From assembly GCF_009301415.1 (NCBI RefSeq), contig NZ_CP045073.1:558001-622000 (forward strand): a stretch of DNA of 64,000 nt. Reading direction: 5' to 3'. The notes below the pieces were generated by a model, which did not search any database, was not told the DNA's origin, and saw only the letters and a program-made list of their open reading frames with translations. Positions 37,709 to 45,948 of the stretch are shown here, one piece after another. Position 1 is the stretch's first letter; the number at the start of each line of letters is the position of its first letter. This stretch comes from Paracoccus kondratievae (GTDB lineage Bacteria > Pseudomonadota > Alphaproteobacteria > Rhodobacterales > Rhodobacteraceae). The position numbers were made by a program, and so were the translations under genes.

Positions 37709-39202
37709 TCAGGTAGGCATCCTCACCGACTGGAGTGCGTTCGCCAGTTTTCTAACCGCAACCTCAAGCTCTGCCGGCGTGTAGGCGGCAAAGCCCATCA
37801 GGAAACCGGCCTTGCCGCCGCCCGTGGCATGTAACGGCGACAGTCCCAACAACTCCACGCCGACACGGCGCGCGGCATCCACGGCCACGCGCTCGGGAAT
37901 GTCGCAGGTCAGAACGCAAGGCATCTGCAAACCACCGATAGGAATACGAGGTTCGACAAAATCGGAAAGGTGTTTGCGGACCAAGCTAGAAAGCACATCA
38001 AGCCGTTGCGCATAGATGCCGCGCATAGCGCGAACATGCGCGCCGAAATGCCCGCCTTCCATAAATCGCGCCAGCACCAGTTGCGCCATGGAGGCGGTGT
38101 GACCGTCGAGCAATGTGCGGGCGACCGTCATCGGTTTCACCAGCGGCGGCGGCAGTATGACATAGCCGATCCGTAACCCCGGAAAGAGGGATTTGGTGAA
38201 GGTGCCAATATAAATGGTCCGGTCATGCGGATCGAGACCCTGCACGCAGGCCGTGGGCTTGCCCGCATAATGGAACTCGCTGTCATAATCATCCTCGATG
38301 ATCCACGCCTGATTCCGGGCCGCCCATTGGATCAGCGCCAGCCTGCGATCCAGCGCCAGTGTCACGCCGGTCGGGAACTGGTGGGAGGGGGTCAACGAAA
38401 CAGCCTTGGCATGGCGGGGATCGTCCAGGATCGGCTCGACCATAATCCCCTGCCGGTCCACCCGAACGGGCACGCATTCCAGCCCCGCTGCGTCGAACGC
38501 CTTGCGTGCGCCGTAATAGGCTGGGTCTTCGATGAAAATGCGATCACCGGGATCGAGCAGCATGTTCGCGCAGAGCGTCATTGCCTGTTGCGAACTGGTC
38601 AGCACCAGCACGCGGTCGGCAGTGGCGCGCGCCCCGCGTTCGAGGTTCACATAGTCGGCGATAGCCCGGCGCAGCGGCTCGGCCCCCTGCGGATCGCCAT
38701 GCAGCAGGGCCAACGTGCCGGTTTCCTTCAATACCTGTCGCTCCAGCCGTTCCCAAAGCGGGAGGGGAAAGCTGCGCGTATCCGGCACTCCGGGTGCGAA
38801 GGGGCGCGGCATCAGTATCTCACGCACACCACCGCTGCGGAACGTGGCGTCGCCGCGCTTACTTAGGTTTGGCGCTTGGTTGCGCATGAGAGCGTCGCGC
38901 TTGGAGCGCCGGTGTCCGGGTGTGAACTCCGTCATTTCCGCCACGAAGCTGCCGCTGCCGACGCGCCGTTCAATGAAGCCCTCGGCATGAAGCTGCGCAT
39001 AGGCGGATTCTATCGTGTCGCGCGAAACGCCCAGCGATGCCGCAAGCGCGCGAGAGGCTGGGAGCGCCTTTCCGGAACCAATTGCGCCGTCAAGGATCAG
39101 TTGGCGGATAGCCCGCTGAATCCGCGCGTGGAGCGGCATTGCCGCATGGGCCGGATGGGCGAGCCATGCCTTCACGGATTCGAGCTGCGAGTGCCTGAAC
39201 AA
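37709..39202 (-). CDS. MocR/PdxR-type GntR regulator with aminotransferase domain
   Basis: A 497-residue regulator: GntR winged helix (about residues 22-90, with LPASRALAASLGVSRDTIESA) joined to a fold-type I aminotransferase-like domain that binds PLP (lysine in GTFTKSLFPGLRIGYV). PdxR members sense PLP and control B6 synthesis or salvage. Neighbours here are a pdxY fragment, a PLP-homeostasis gene and a PLP enzyme, which favours a PdxR role. The frame begins at TTG 39202, immediately next to the predicted operator; an internal Met (39139, MPLHARIQ) is the alternative start. Confidence 0.9.
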   Translation of the reverse strand: MFRHSQLESVKAWLAHPAHAAMPLHARIQRAIRQLILDGAIGSGKALPASRALAASLGVSRDTIESAYAQLHAEGFIERRVGSGSFVAEMTEFTPGHRRSKRDALMRNQAPNLSKRGDATFRSGGVREILMPRPFAPGVPDTRSFPLPLWERLERQVLKETGTLALLHGDPQGAEPLRRAIADYVNLERGARATADRVLVLTSSQQAMTLCANMLLDPGDRIFIEDPAYYGARKAFDAAGLECVPVRVDRQGIMVEPILDDPRHAKAVSLTPSHQFPTGVTLALDRRLALIQWAARNQAWIIEDDYDSEFHYAGKPTACVQGLDPHDRTIYIGTFTKSLFPGLRIGYVILPPPLVKPMTVARTLLDGHTASMAQLVLARFMEGGHFGAHVRAMRGIYAQRLDVLSSLVRKHLSDFVEPRIPIGGLQMPCVLTCDIPERVAVDAARRVGVELLGLSPLHATGGGKAGFLMGFAAYTPAELEVAVRKLANALQSVRMPT

Positions 39203-39203
39203 A

Positions 39204-39246
39204 TGGTCTGATCCTCTGGAAATAATTGGCGGGGAACATCAGGCCA
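39204..39246. promoter_or_regulatory. Predicted MocR/PdxR operator between mocR and benE
   Basis: TGGTCTGAT (39204-39212) and the inverted half-site ATCAGGCCA (39238-39246) again span 43 bp, as at 37665-37707. It fills most of the short divergent intergenic region, so it would control both mocR and the permease gene. One base differs in the second half-site. Confidence 0.7.
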
Positions 39247-39312
39247 TTGGCCGGCTAAATGTCAAGCCATGTTTACGGCCTCGCGCCCTGCCTTTGGAGA
39301 ATCCCCGGAACC

Positions 39313-40545
39313 ATGTCGTCCAGTTCGTCACCATCGCCCATCCGGTTGAATGATCTTACCCATCCCATCGTCGCAGGGCTGATTTCCGTCATCGTCAACT
39401 ATGGCGGGACTTTCATTCTTGTCTTCCAAGCCGCGCAGGTTGCGGGCCTTAGCCCGGAATTGACGGCATCATGGGTATGGTCGGTTTCGATTGGTGTCGG
39501 CCTGACCGGGCTTTTCTTGAGCTGGCGCTACCGCGAGCCGATCATCACGGCGTGGTCAACGCCAGCCGCCGCCTTTCTTGTCACGGCGCTTGCGACCACG
39601 TCCTATGCGGAAGCCGTCGGAGCCTACATCATCTCTGCTGCTGCCTTCGTTCTGCTCGGCATGTCGGGATATTTTGAGAAAGTCATCCGATTGATCCCGC
39701 CCGGCATCGCCTCGGGCCTGCTCGCGGGCATATTGCTGCAATTCGGAATTGGGGCCTTTGGCGGCGCGAGCGTCGATCCGGTGCTGGTTGGCCTGCTGAT
39801 CCTTGCCTATGTGCTGCTCAAACGCATTTCCGCACGCTATGCCGTGGTCGGCATCCTCGTAATCGGACTGGTGTTTTTGCTCTTGCAGGATCGCGTCGAT
39901 CTGTCGGACCTGCAATTGCAGCTCGCCATGCCGATCTTTACCATGCCGGAGTTCACGCTGAACGCGGCATTGAGCGTGGCGCTGCCCTTGTTCCTCATCA
40001 CGCTGACCGGACAGTATATGCCCGGCATGCTGGTGCTGCGGAACGACGGGTTCAAGACGAGCGCCAACCCTATCGTGACCACGACCGGCCTTGGCTCGCT
40101 TGTCATGGCGCCGTTCGGCTCACATGCGTTCAACATCGCCGCCATCACGGCCGCCATCGCCACAGGCCGCGAAGCGCATGAAAACCCATCGAAGCGGTGG
40201 ATCGCTGGTATCGCGGCAGGCTGCTTCTATGTGCTGGTCGGCGTGTTCGGCGTGACCCTTGCGGCGGTGTTCATGGCTTTCCCCGCGACGTTCATCACCA
40301 CGCTCGCAGGCCTCGCGCTGCTCGGGACCATCGGCGGCAGCCTCGCGGGGGCCATGGCGGAACCGGTATCGCGCGAAGCGGCGCTCATTACGTTCCTCGC
40401 TTCGGCCGCCAACATCACCATGCTCGGTGTCGGAGGCGCGTTCTGGGGGCTGGTGATCGGCCTAATCGCGTACATGGTGCTGAACGGACAGCTTCCCCGC
40501 AAACGACCTGCCGAAACTGCGATCAGCGAGAGCGCCGCCGAGTGA
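39313..40545 (+). CDS. BenE-family permease, candidate vitamin B6-related transporter
   Basis: A roughly 410-residue membrane protein with about 12 helices, of the benzoate/H+ symporter BenE family (NCS2-like fold). Recognisable parts are HPIVAGLISVIVNYGGTFIL, then TAWSTPAAAFLVTAL, and later MAPFGSHAFNIAAITAAIATG. No aromatic-degradation genes are nearby. It is divergent from a MocR regulator and overlaps the start of pdxY, so a B6-vitamer role is inferred instead. ATG 39313 is preferred; 39259 adds 18 residues and lies close to the operator. Confidence 0.82.
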   Translation: MSSSSSPSPIRLNDLTHPIVAGLISVIVNYGGTFILVFQAAQVAGLSPELTASWVWSVSIGVGLTGLFLSWRYREPIITAWSTPAAAFLVTALATTSYAEAVGAYIISAAAFVLLGMSGYFEKVIRLIPPGIASGLLAGILLQFGIGAFGGASVDPVLVGLLILAYVLLKRISARYAVVGILVIGLVFLLLQDRVDLSDLQLQLAMPIFTMPEFTLNAALSVALPLFLITLTGQYMPGMLVLRNDGFKTSANPIVTTTGLGSLVMAPFGSHAFNIAAITAAIATGREAHENPSKRWIAGIAAGCFYVLVGVFGVTLAAVFMAFPATFITTLAGLALLGTIGGSLAGAMAEPVSREAALITFLASAANITMLGVGGAFWGLVIGLIAYMVLNGQLPRKRPAETAISESAAE

Positions 40546-40673
40546 TGACCATGCAGACCTCTATCATTTCGATCCAGAGTCAGGTCGTCCATGGGCATGT
40601 CGGCAATAGCGCCGCCGTCCTGCCCATGCAGGCGCGCGGGCTAAACGCGGCGGCGGTGCCGACACGGTCATGA
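40545..40673 (+). pseudogene. pdxY: 5' fragment of pyridoxal kinase pdxY
   Basis: Forty-odd codons starting with the ATG at 40545 (overlapping the benE stop) read SIQSQVVHGHVGNSAAVLPM, the N-terminus of the ribokinase-family pyridoxal kinase, which normally continues for about 280 residues. Similarity stops after NAAAVPT and a stop codon follows at once. No continuation is seen downstream in any frame. The gene was cut by a rearrangement at about 40665. The original operon was therefore benE-pdxY. Confidence 0.82.
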
Positions 40674-40942
40674 TGCCGCCCCCACTCAGGAGCAGTTGTG
40701 TAATCCTTCGTCTCCACAGCCCCTCAGATCACGCTCCTGCGGCCTATGGGACTCACAAGACACCCTATCGCCGATGATGGAAGCGCTGGCACTAAAACAG
40801 CACCATCTCGTGGCATGGCCAAGCTCGCTGCTGCCCCTCAAGTCTGCCGCCATCAGCAGGTCATCAGGCGCACGGCAAAGGAAATCCTGAGCAGCGGAGG
40901 CCGATTGGTTTTCAGAGATCGACGCTATCGAAAGGCAGTCAT
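40674..40942. other. Junction sequence after the pdxY fragment
   Basis: About 270 bp with no recognisable gene. It starts where the pdxY similarity breaks off and ends at a small hypothetical gene; probably scrambled sequence left by the rearrangement. Confidence 0.4.
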
Positions 40943-41242
40943 GTGAACAAAATGCACAGCACCAAAGACCCATCCGCCGACACCGATCTTCAGGCTGAGA
41001 TACTGGCCCTTAAGCTGGTCCTGACGCCCATCGTCGGGGCTATCCTCGATGCGCCCGCCATAGTGAAGCAGTATGAATACCTGCTGAGCCGTGCACGGCA
41101 GGAGCGCAGGACAGCACCGGTCGAGAGCAGCGCTCTGGATGAGACGACGTTCAAGGCACTGCTTTCCGCTGAACAGTGGCTGAGCGATATGTCCAGCGAC
41201 TATCTGGAGCGAAAACTCGAAGCCAACCGCAAAACGCATTGA
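40943..41242 (+). CDS. Small hypothetical protein
   Basis: A 99-residue acidic, mostly helical protein without signal or membrane segment; no family recognised. GTG at 40943 follows AAAGG by 8 bases; ATG at 40952 is an alternative. Sequence such as LQAEILALKLVLTPIVGAIL and SAEQWLSDMSSDYLERKL suggests a helical bundle. It lies between the pdxY fragment and an integrase remnant, so it may be cargo of the old element. Confidence 0.5.
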   Translation: MNKMHSTKDPSADTDLQAEILALKLVLTPIVGAILDAPAIVKQYEYLLSRARQERRTAPVESSALDETTFKALLSAEQWLSDMSSDYLERKLEANRKTH

Positions 41243-41481
41243 TCCGGTCAGGCGGCGACAGAACGGCAGGGAGGACCACCGATATCGCGAAATGGCAGGC
41301 ACGATCCTAATGCAAAAAGCCCGCCTCGGTGGCCCGGGGCGGGTTATCGTGGCGATATCGGTTCAGGACACCCCTGCCCGCCTCAACGCCTCGGCCAGCG
41401 CGTCCTTGCCACGCTCCGCCGCCACCTGCTCCAGCTTGGCTTGCGCCCGATCGGTTAGGCCCGCAGCACGTAGGTAAGGAT

Positions 41482-41930
41482 GGCGTTCTGTCGTTCCGCC
41501 AGTCCAAAACCGGAGGCATGGCCTATGTCCCTTGGACAGCGCCCCTGCCAAGCTGGGGGGGGCGGATGGGATCAAGAACGCAGAGAAATGCTCGATGCCA
41601 TCCGATGCTTGTCAGGGGACTAACGTTCCTGCAAGCGCGCGGGTCTCGGCCAAGGTCCGAAAAGGGGTTAGCAACCTTATTAGTGACGCGGCGCGCGAGG
41701 CAAAGCTTGAAGCGCGTACCGCTCATGGCCTTCGCACGGCACGCTTGACTCGCATTGCCGAAGCAGGCGGATCGGCCCACGCCATCAAGTCATGGGGCGG
41801 TCACAAGACACTGGCCGAGGCCGCACATTATACCCAGTCTGCGGATGCAAAGCGGCTGGTGACCGGCACGGAACAAGAACAGAATAGTGTATCACTCGCC
41901 GAACGTGATACAAAAATTGGAAATAACTGA
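41482..41930 (+). pseudogene. Tyrosine integrase remnant (C-terminal half, frameshifted)
   Basis: Reading begins GVLSFRQSKTGGMAYVPW in one frame and continues in another as SNLISDAAREAKLEARTAHG, then LRTARLTRIAEAGGSAHAI and GGHKTLAEAAHYTQSADAKR. The HxxR, GGHKT and final Tyr segments of the phage integrase catalytic core are visible, but the frames do not connect (shift between about 41540 and 41650) and the N-terminal half is absent. The 240 bp upstream hold no clear gene on the plus strand; a minus-strand frame ending there (41363-41575) is unrecognised. Confidence 0.8.
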
Positions 41931-42105
41931 ATAAATTCAACACCGATTTAAGGAGGTGGCGGGCCGAAGCCGACGAAACAGAGAACTACACCTACGCTAT
42001 TCCCCTCCATAGCCCTCCTTAAGGCTCCCAAGGCCACTGACGCGGCATTGCTCGATTAGGCTGTCGAAATTTCCGCTGGCGCGACGGGAAGCTTTGACGT
42101 ATCTA

Positions 42106-42137
42106 TTATCTCAATAATTCTTGAATTGTTGAGATAA
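42106..42137. promoter_or_regulatory. ArsR operator over the ars promoter
   Basis: TTATCTCAA (42106-42114) and TTGAGATAA (42129-42137) form a perfect 9-bp inverted repeat ending 2 bp before the arsR ATG. A -35-like TTGACG is at 42094-42099; the -10 is not clear. This placement is as expected for an arsenite-responsive ArsR repressor. Confidence 0.8.
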
Positions 42138-42139
42138 CG

Positions 42140-42502
42140 ATGAACGAGAAACAAGCCCTCCATGCCTTTGCCGCACTCTCGCAGGAGACGCGGTTGCGGA
42201 TCGTCCGGCAGCTGGTGACTGCTAGCCCGGAAGGCATGTCAGCCGGAGCCATCGGCGAAGCGATGGATGGCGCATCTTCGTCCCGTATGTCGTTTCATCT
42301 GAGCCATCTCGAACAGGCCGGGCTTGTCGAGTCCCGCCGTGACGGGCGGTCGATCATCTACAGCGCCGCGCTGACCACGCTTTCCGGTCTCGTGGAATTT
42401 CTCATGCGCGATTGCTGTCAGGGCCACCCGGAGGTCTGCAATCCGGCAATGGCGGCGCTGTCCTCCTGCTGCGAACCCACGAAAGGAACCTCCCATGTCT
42501 GA
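42140..42502 (+). CDS. arsR: ArsR arsenic-responsive repressor
   Basis: A 120-residue winged-helix repressor. HTH segment SSSRMSFHLSHLEQAGLV; the beta-wing is RRDGRSIIYSA. The classical N-terminal ELCVC site is absent; instead a C-terminal cysteine group RDCCQGHPEVC and a final SSCCEPT are present, suggesting As(III) binding near the C-terminus as in several proteobacterial ArsR types. The ATG follows the operator closely, and it overlaps the next gene by 8 bases. Confidence 0.93.
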   Translation: MNEKQALHAFAALSQETRLRIVRQLVTASPEGMSAGAIGEAMDGASSSRMSFHLSHLEQAGLVESRRDGRSIIYSAALTTLSGLVEFLMRDCCQGHPEVCNPAMAALSSCCEPTKGTSHV

Positions 42503-43034
42503 TGCACAAGAGTATCGCGTCTTCAACGTTCTGTTCCTCTGCACCGGCAATTCGGCGCGCTCGATCCTCGCGGAAAGCATCCTGAACAAGGATGGTGAGG
42601 GTCGCTTTCGTGCCTTCTCCGCCGGGTCGCAACCGAAGGGGACGGTCAATCCCTTCGCGCTGAAGGTGCTGAAGAGCTTCGACTATCCCACCGAGGGCTT
42701 TCGCTCGAAGAGCTGGGAAGAGTTTGCGGGGCCTGATGCGCCTGTCATGGATTTCGTGTTCACCGTCTGCGACAACGCCGCAGGCGAAGCCTGTCCGGTC
42801 TGGTCCGGACAGCCCATGACCGCGCATTGGGGTATAGAAGACCCAGCCGCCGTCGACGGGCCTGATATACAGAAGGAAGCCGCCTTCGTTGCGGCCTTCC
42901 GCTACATGAAGAACCGCATCTCGGCCTTCACGTCCCTACCGGTCGCCAGTCTCGACAAGTCGTCACTGCGCACAAAGCTGACCGAGATCGGCCAATCCGA
43001 TGGTGCGTCGTCTCCACGTAACAGTGCAGCGTGA
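42495..43034 (+). CDS. arsC: Arsenate reductase, low-molecular-weight phosphatase type
   Basis: A 179-residue protein of the LMW-PTP fold. The P-loop FLCTGNSARSILAE (CX5RS) starts near residue 16, and a second cysteine-rich segment FTVCDNAAGEACPVW follows, as in this arsenate reductase group. It would reduce As(V) to As(III) for export. It overlaps arsR by 8 bases. A second, unrelated arsenate reductase follows. Confidence 0.92.
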   Translation: MSDAQEYRVFNVLFLCTGNSARSILAESILNKDGEGRFRAFSAGSQPKGTVNPFALKVLKSFDYPTEGFRSKSWEEFAGPDAPVMDFVFTVCDNAAGEACPVWSGQPMTAHWGIEDPAAVDGPDIQKEAAFVAAFRYMKNRISAFTSLPVASLDKSSLRTKLTEIGQSDGASSPRNSAA

Positions 43035-43042
43035 GGCGGGTC

Positions 43043-43468
43043 ATGGACGTCATCATCTATCACAACCCGGATTGCGGGACTTCGCGCAACACCTTGGCGA
43101 TGATCCGCAATGCAGACGTCGAACCGCATGTCATCGAATATCTGAAGACGCCGCCGTCTTGGGACATGCTCACCCGGCTCATCGCGCGCATGGGCATATC
43201 GGTGCGCAGCCTGCTTCGGGAAAAGGGAGCCCCCTATGCCGAGTTGGGCCTTGGCAATCCGGCACTGAGCGACGAGCAGTTGCTCGACGCCATGATGGCG
43301 CATCCCATCCTGATCAACCGCCCCATCGTCGTAAGTCCCAAGGGCGTAAAACTCTGCCGGCCGTCCGAGAACGTGCTCGACCTGCTGCCGCCGCAGCGCG
43401 GCGCGTTCGTCAAGGAAGACGGCGAGCGCGTGATCGACGAACACGGCCGACGCGTCGCAACGGCCTGA
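43043..43468 (+). CDS. arsC: Arsenate reductase, glutaredoxin-dependent type
   Basis: A 141-residue ArsC of the thioredoxin-fold family. The active-site cysteine is in YHNPDCGTSRNTLAMI, and the Arg residues that bind arsenate are in NRPIVVSPKGVKLCRPSE. It uses glutathione/glutaredoxin, unlike the preceding reductase. ATG 43043 is used; an in-frame GTG at 43031 overlaps the previous stop. Confidence 0.94.
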   Translation: MDVIIYHNPDCGTSRNTLAMIRNADVEPHVIEYLKTPPSWDMLTRLIARMGISVRSLLREKGAPYAELGLGNPALSDEQLLDAMMAHPILINRPIVVSPKGVKLCRPSENVLDLLPPQRGAFVKEDGERVIDEHGRRVATA

Positions 43469-43477
43469 GGGGATCCC

Positions 43478-44533
43478 ATGTCTACCTTCGAACGCTACCT
43501 GACCCTCTGGGTCGCCCTGTGCATTGTCGTCGGTATCGCACTTGGCCATTTTCTGCCGGGCGCATTTCATGCCATCGGCGCGATGGAAATTGCTAAGGTC
43601 AACCTGCCGGTTGCCGTGCTGATCTGGCTGATGGTCATCCCCATGCTGCTCAAGATCGACTTCGCCGCATTGGGCGAGGTCAGCCGGCACTGGCGCGGCA
43701 TCGGCGTGACGCTGTTCATCAACTGGGCGGTGAAGCCGTTCTCGATGGCGCTGCTGGGCTGGCTGTTCATCGGCTGGCTGTTCCGGCCATACCTGCCTGC
43801 GGACCAGGTCGACAGCTATATTGCCGGCCTCATCATCCTTGCCGCCGCGCCATGCACGGCCATGGTGTTCGTCTGGTCGAACCTCACGAAAGGCGAGCCG
43901 CATTTCACATTGAGTCAGGTCGCGCTCAACGACGCCATCATGGTCGTTGCCTTTGCACCCATCGTCGGCCTGTTGCTGGGCCTGTCGGCCATCACCGTGC
44001 CATGGGGCACGCTGGTCCTGTCGGTGGTGCTCTACATCGTCATCCCGGTCGTCATCGCGCAGATCATCCGTCGCCGGGTGCTGGCGAACGGCGGGCAGGC
44101 AGCGCTTGACCGCCTGCTTGCAAAGCTTGGCCCGGCCTCCCTCGTTGCGCTGCTGACGACGCTGGTTCTGCTGTTCGGCTTTCAGGGCGAGCAGATCATC
44201 GCGCAGCCGGCGATCATCGGCCTGCTTGCCGTACCGATCCTGATTCAGGTCTATTTCAACGCCGGCCTTGCCTATCTGCTCAACCTTCTGGCCGGCGAGC
44301 AGCATTGCGTCGCGGGTCCCTCGGCGCTGATCGGCGCGTCGAATTTTTTCGAACTGGCGGTTGCTGCCGCCATCAGCCTGTTCGGGTTTCACTCGGGCGC
44401 GGCGCTCGCCACGGTCGTCGGCGTGCTGATCGAAGTGCCGGTGATGCTCTCGGTTGTCTGGATCGTGAACCGTTCCAAAGGCTGGTATGAGCGCGGCGGC
44501 AAAGTATCCGAACTCGCGGAAGAGCAGCGTTGA
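43478..44533 (+). CDS. acr3: ACR3-family arsenite exporter
   Basis: A 351-residue permease with about ten helices. The essential cysteine is in [17 protein letters not shown], and [15 protein letters not shown]-like sequence (here [18 protein letters not shown]) is the C-terminal signature. It extrudes As(III) made by the two reductases. It starts 9 bp after the second arsC and its stop overlaps the arsH ATG. Confidence 0.95.
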   Translation: MSTFERYLTLWVALCIVVGIALGHFLPGAFHAIGAMEIAKVNLPVAVLIWLMVIPMLLKIDFAALGEVSRHWRGIGVTLFINWAVKPFSMALLGWLFIGWLFRPYLPADQVDSYIAGLIILAAAPCTAMVFVWSNLTKGEPHFTLSQVALNDAIMVVAFAPIVGLLLGLSAITVPWGTLVLSVVLYIVIPVVIAQIIRRRVLANGGQAALDRLLAKLGPASLVALLTTLVLLFGFQGEQIIAQPAIIGLLAVPILIQVYFNAGLAYLLNLLAGEQHCVAGPSALIGASNFFELAVAAAISLFGFHSGAALATVVGVLIEVPVMLSVVWIVNRSKGWYERGGKVSELAEEQR

Positions 44534-45249
44534 TGCCGGACGATCTTCCCAATCTTGATGCCGGTTGCGTTGATATTCCGGGCATCGGCCGATTGCGTGC
44601 AACAACGCCGTCTACCCATCAGCCGCGTATCCTGCTGCTTTACGGCTCGCTCCGCGAGCGATCTTACAGTCGCTTCCTGACATTCGAAGCCGAGCGTCTG
44701 CTCAAGCATTTCGGGGCCGAAACACGTATCTTCGATCCGTCCGGCCTGCCGCTGCCGGATGGGGCTGAGGTCAACCATCCCAAGGCGCAGGAACTGCGCG
44801 AGCTCTCGCTCTGGTCCGAAGGTCACGTCTGGACCAGCCCGGAGCGTCACGGTGCGATGAGCGCGGTGATGAAGGCGCAGATCGACTGGATTCCCCTTTC
44901 GGTCGGCGCGGTAAGGCCGACACAGGGCCGGACACTCGCCGTCATGCAGGTCTCCGGCGGCTCGCAGAGCTTCAACGCCGTCAACCAGATGCGTGTGCTC
45001 GGGCGCTGGATGAGGATGGTCACGATCCCTAACCAGTCCTCTGTCGCCAAAGCCTTTCAGGAGTTCGACGAGGCGGGCCGGATGAGACCGTCCTCATATT
45101 ATGATCGGGTCGTCGACGTGATGGAGGAATTGGTCAAGTTCACGCTGCTGACGCGCGACGTGTCGTCCTACCTGACTGATCGCTATTCCGAGCGAAAGGA
45201 AAGCGCTGAAGCCTTGGCCCAGCGCGTGAACCTGACGGCGGCGACCTGA
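44533..45249 (+). CDS. arsH: ArsH organoarsenical/NADPH-FMN oxidoreductase
   Basis: A 238-residue flavodoxin-like protein. The FMN phosphate loop [14 protein letters not shown] is near residue 35; [20 protein letters not shown] and [14 protein letters not shown] are typical of ArsH. ArsH oxidises trivalent methylarsenicals or reduces quinones with NADPH. The ATG at 44533 overlaps the acr3 stop (TGATG). It ends the arsenic operon. Confidence 0.94.
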   Translation: MPDDLPNLDAGCVDIPGIGRLRATTPSTHQPRILLLYGSLRERSYSRFLTFEAERLLKHFGAETRIFDPSGLPLPDGAEVNHPKAQELRELSLWSEGHVWTSPERHGAMSAVMKAQIDWIPLSVGAVRPTQGRTLAVMQVSGGSQSFNAVNQMRVLGRWMRMVTIPNQSSVAKAFQEFDEAGRMRPSSYYDRVVDVMEELVKFTLLTRDVSSYLTDRYSERKESAEALAQRVNLTAAT

Positions 45250-45292
45250 CCAATATTGTGGCGACGCGCCCACTGTTGTGCTGTGGCGTGCT

Positions 45293-45377
45293 ATCGGCGG
45301 CTTTGATGCAGTTTTCTGCCTAGAGGGTAATCGGCGGTGATCGGCGGCTATAGCGCACTATAGAGGGCAATCGGCGG
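45293..45377. repeat. Four ATCGGCGG repeats
   Basis: ATCGGCGG occurs at 45293, 45330, 45340 and 45370. The second and fourth copies are part of a longer repeat AGAGGGYAATCGGCGG that recurs exactly 40 bp apart. The rest of the 45250-45610 gap has no supported gene; a frame running through it into the next gene is not believed. The purpose is unknown; iteron-like or regulatory use is possible. Confidence 0.6.
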
Positions 45378-45610
45378 GCATGGCGGAGGGAAAGGACTCT
45401 TCGACAAACTCGCTCGAAGTATGCCCCACATCGCGCCAGCACGCCCTCGTATTCTTAGGTGAATCTTCGCTACCGCATAACTTCGCTCTCACCAAAAAAG
45501 CAGTGCATCGTCCAGCCTTAGATGCTCAGGCCAGTATTACCTTGATAGTGTCTTCTGCCCACGCCTTCGTTGTGTCGCAGTCAAAATTGCCCGCACGAAA
45601 GGACACGAAG

Positions 45611-45841
45611 ATGGAGGCAACCAAAGTCGATGTGATCTGTATTAACCAGATGGAGCTGGCAGCACGCTGGCGGATCAGTCACCGGACCCTTGAGCGTTGG
45701 CGTTGGACCGGCGAGGGTCCTAAGTTCCTCAAGGTCGGCGGGCGAGTGGTCTATCGCCTAACCGACATCGAGGAGTACGAGGAGATGATGATCCGCTCCA
45801 GCACCTCAGGCGTTCGCGACGCTCACCAGTTCAGCGCATAA
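45611..45841 (+). CDS. Small helix-turn-helix (AlpA/excisionase-like) protein
   Basis: A 76-residue DNA-binding protein whose HTH reads ELAARWRISHRTLERWRWTG, followed by the wing FLKVGGRVVYRLTDIEEYE, the layout of the MerR/AlpA excisionase group. ATG 45611 has AAAGGA 8-10 bases upstream; the longer frame from 45380 runs through repeats and is rejected. It may be a leftover excisionase or a regulator of the restriction operon. Confidence 0.75.
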   Translation: MEATKVDVICINQMELAARWRISHRTLERWRWTGEGPKFLKVGGRVVYRLTDIEEYEEMMIRSSTSGVRDAHQFSA

Positions 45842-45948
45842 CTTTGAGCCATGATGACGGTCGCCTGTCAGTGAGGCCGTCATCATGTGCTACTTGTTGG
45901 TCGGCCGCACCTGTATATCCGCACTAGAGAAAAGATGAACGTCGATGT

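Noticed and set aside
41948-42022. Inverted repeat TTAAGGAGG / CCTCCTTAA, 57 bp apart
   Set aside because: Short and widely spaced, with no gene or site that it explains; could be chance.
45380-45610. Possible 77-residue N-terminal extension of the small HTH protein
   Set aside because: It runs out of the repeat zone, lacks any family similarity, and the internal ATG has a good ribosome-binding site.
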